From Bdellovibrio sp. (GTDB lineage Bacteria > Bdellovibrionota > Bdellovibrionia > Bdellovibrionales > UBA1609), in contig RFKI01000232.1 in the NCBI GenBank assembly GCA_003694355.1, positions 1 to 5,059 on the forward strand: 5,059 nt of DNA, given 5' to 3'. Below, piece by piece: positions 4,627 through 5,059 of this stretch (the stretch's first letter is position 1; each line of letters opens with the position of its first letter). A program made the position numbers and the translations under genes. The notes under the pieces were generated by a model that had not been told where the DNA came from, searched no databases, and saw only the letters and a list, made by a program, of their open reading frames with translations.

Positions 4627-5059
4627 ATGGACAACATTGAATGGATAAAAGACCTTGTTCTTTCTGAGCAACAAATGGAAGAGTCAGGAGTGATTGATCT
4701 TTCCACGGAAGTGGACTCAGAACAAACCCTTATGAATGAAACAGTTGATTTTTTAAGAGACCTTAAGGCGGCTTTTGTAGAAGCAGCATCTGCTTTTAAT
4801 CAGCTAAAAGGATCTCAAATTGGTCATGTGAAAATTTATGGAATTTCTAAAACAAAAGCAGATTTTATGCTCTTCAGAAATGGCTATAAGTTAATTTTTT
4901 CAATGAAAGCCCCTGGAGTGATTTCTATTTCTTTTAACCTTATTGGGAAAAACTTCATTCCTGGAAACTCTGTAGATATGCCTCGCTCTACAGAAGAGCG
5001 TGAAGTTTTAAAGGCCAAATGGGGACCTTTTGGAGAAGTCTATTGGACCTATAACGATC
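4627..5059 (+). CDS. Unrecognised protein, 3' end beyond window
   Basis: I do not recognise this protein. An ATG at 4627 opens 144 codons with no stop before the right edge. It is preceded by a purine-rich AAGGGGG (4613-4619) at about 7 nt, and the frame has ordinary codon use, so it is a credible gene although truncated. The first 60 residues are acidic and helical (MDNIEWIKDLVL, then a DFLRDLKAAFVEAASAFNQL segment at 41-60). Residues 67-112 look beta-rich (HVKIYGI, KADFMLFRNGYKLIFSM, VISISFNLI), and a Pro/Trp-containing stretch follows (KWGPFGEVYWTYND, 131-144). There is no signal peptide, membrane segment or obvious active-site motif, so a cytoplasmic location is likely. It is transcribed divergently from pal. 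No function can be assigned from what is visible. Confidence 0.75.
   Translation, partial: MDNIEWIKDLVLSEQQMEESGVIDLSTEVDSEQTLMNETVDFLRDLKAAFVEAASAFNQLKGSQIGHVKIYGISKTKADFMLFRNGYKLIFSMKAPGVISISFNLIGKNFIPGNSVDMPRSTEEREVLKAKWGPFGEVYWTYND

Noticed and set aside
4488..4706. Minus-strand 72-codon frame over the pal/right-gene intergenic region
   Set aside because: It overlaps the start of the right-edge gene, crosses both candidate promoters and the palindrome, and has no ribosome site.
1..5059. CRISPR array, insertion sequence, tRNA, tmRNA or prophage remnants
   Set aside because: I looked for regular direct repeats, transposase motifs, terminal inverted repeats and tRNA-like folds and saw none. 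smpB is present, but its RNA partner ssrA is not.

Overview
The window reads as a chromosomal segment from a Gram-negative (diderm) bacterium of moderate-to-low GC. It carries Pal, a YbgF/CpoB-like protein and lipoprotein signals, so there is an outer membrane with a Tol-Pal type system. The lysine-rich, deltaproteobacterial-looking Pal and the lipoprotein form of YbgF suggest the Bdellovibrionota/deltaproteobacterial part of the tree. That placement is an impression from protein style, not a proven one. I see no phage, transposon, CRISPR array, tRNA or rRNA.

Layout, left to right. (1) 3-524 (+): the 3' part of an unrecognised, very basic helical protein whose reading frame is open to the left edge. 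Its aromatic residues recur every 11 residues. (2) 521-3818 (-): a compact five-gene run read right to left: a small DUF4398-like lipoprotein, a YbgF/CpoB-like coiled-coil/TPR lipoprotein, tsaD (t6A tRNA modification), rsmA (16S rRNA dimethylation) and smpB (tmRNA partner). Gaps are 14 and 8 nt, then overlaps of 17 and 4 nt, so it looks like one translationally coupled operon. The first three genes start with GTG, TTG and GTG. smpB converges on the left-edge gene, and both stop codons lie in the same TTAA. (3) 3831-3869: a strong intrinsic terminator on the minus strand, just after pal and abutting the ribosome binding site of the DUF4398-like gene. (4) 3895-4386 (-): pal, the peptidoglycan-binding outer-membrane lipoprotein. 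(5) 4387-4626: a divergent intergenic region with candidate promoters for both sides and a perfect 6-bp-arm inverted repeat. (6) 4627 to the right edge (+): the 5' part of an unrecognised protein gene.

How the genes fit together: pal and the YbgF-like gene are the usual end of a tol-pal locus, but here tolB is not next to pal. A terminator and a small lipoprotein gene sit between the two. The envelope genes share a likely transcript with three translation-quality genes (tsaD, rsmA, smpB). The known genes are conventional. The least explained items are the hendecad-repeat protein at the left edge, the DUF4398-like lipoprotein as a possible Tol-Pal accessory, and the right-edge gene with its palindromic leader. 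I found no clear evidence of a wholly new multi-gene system.
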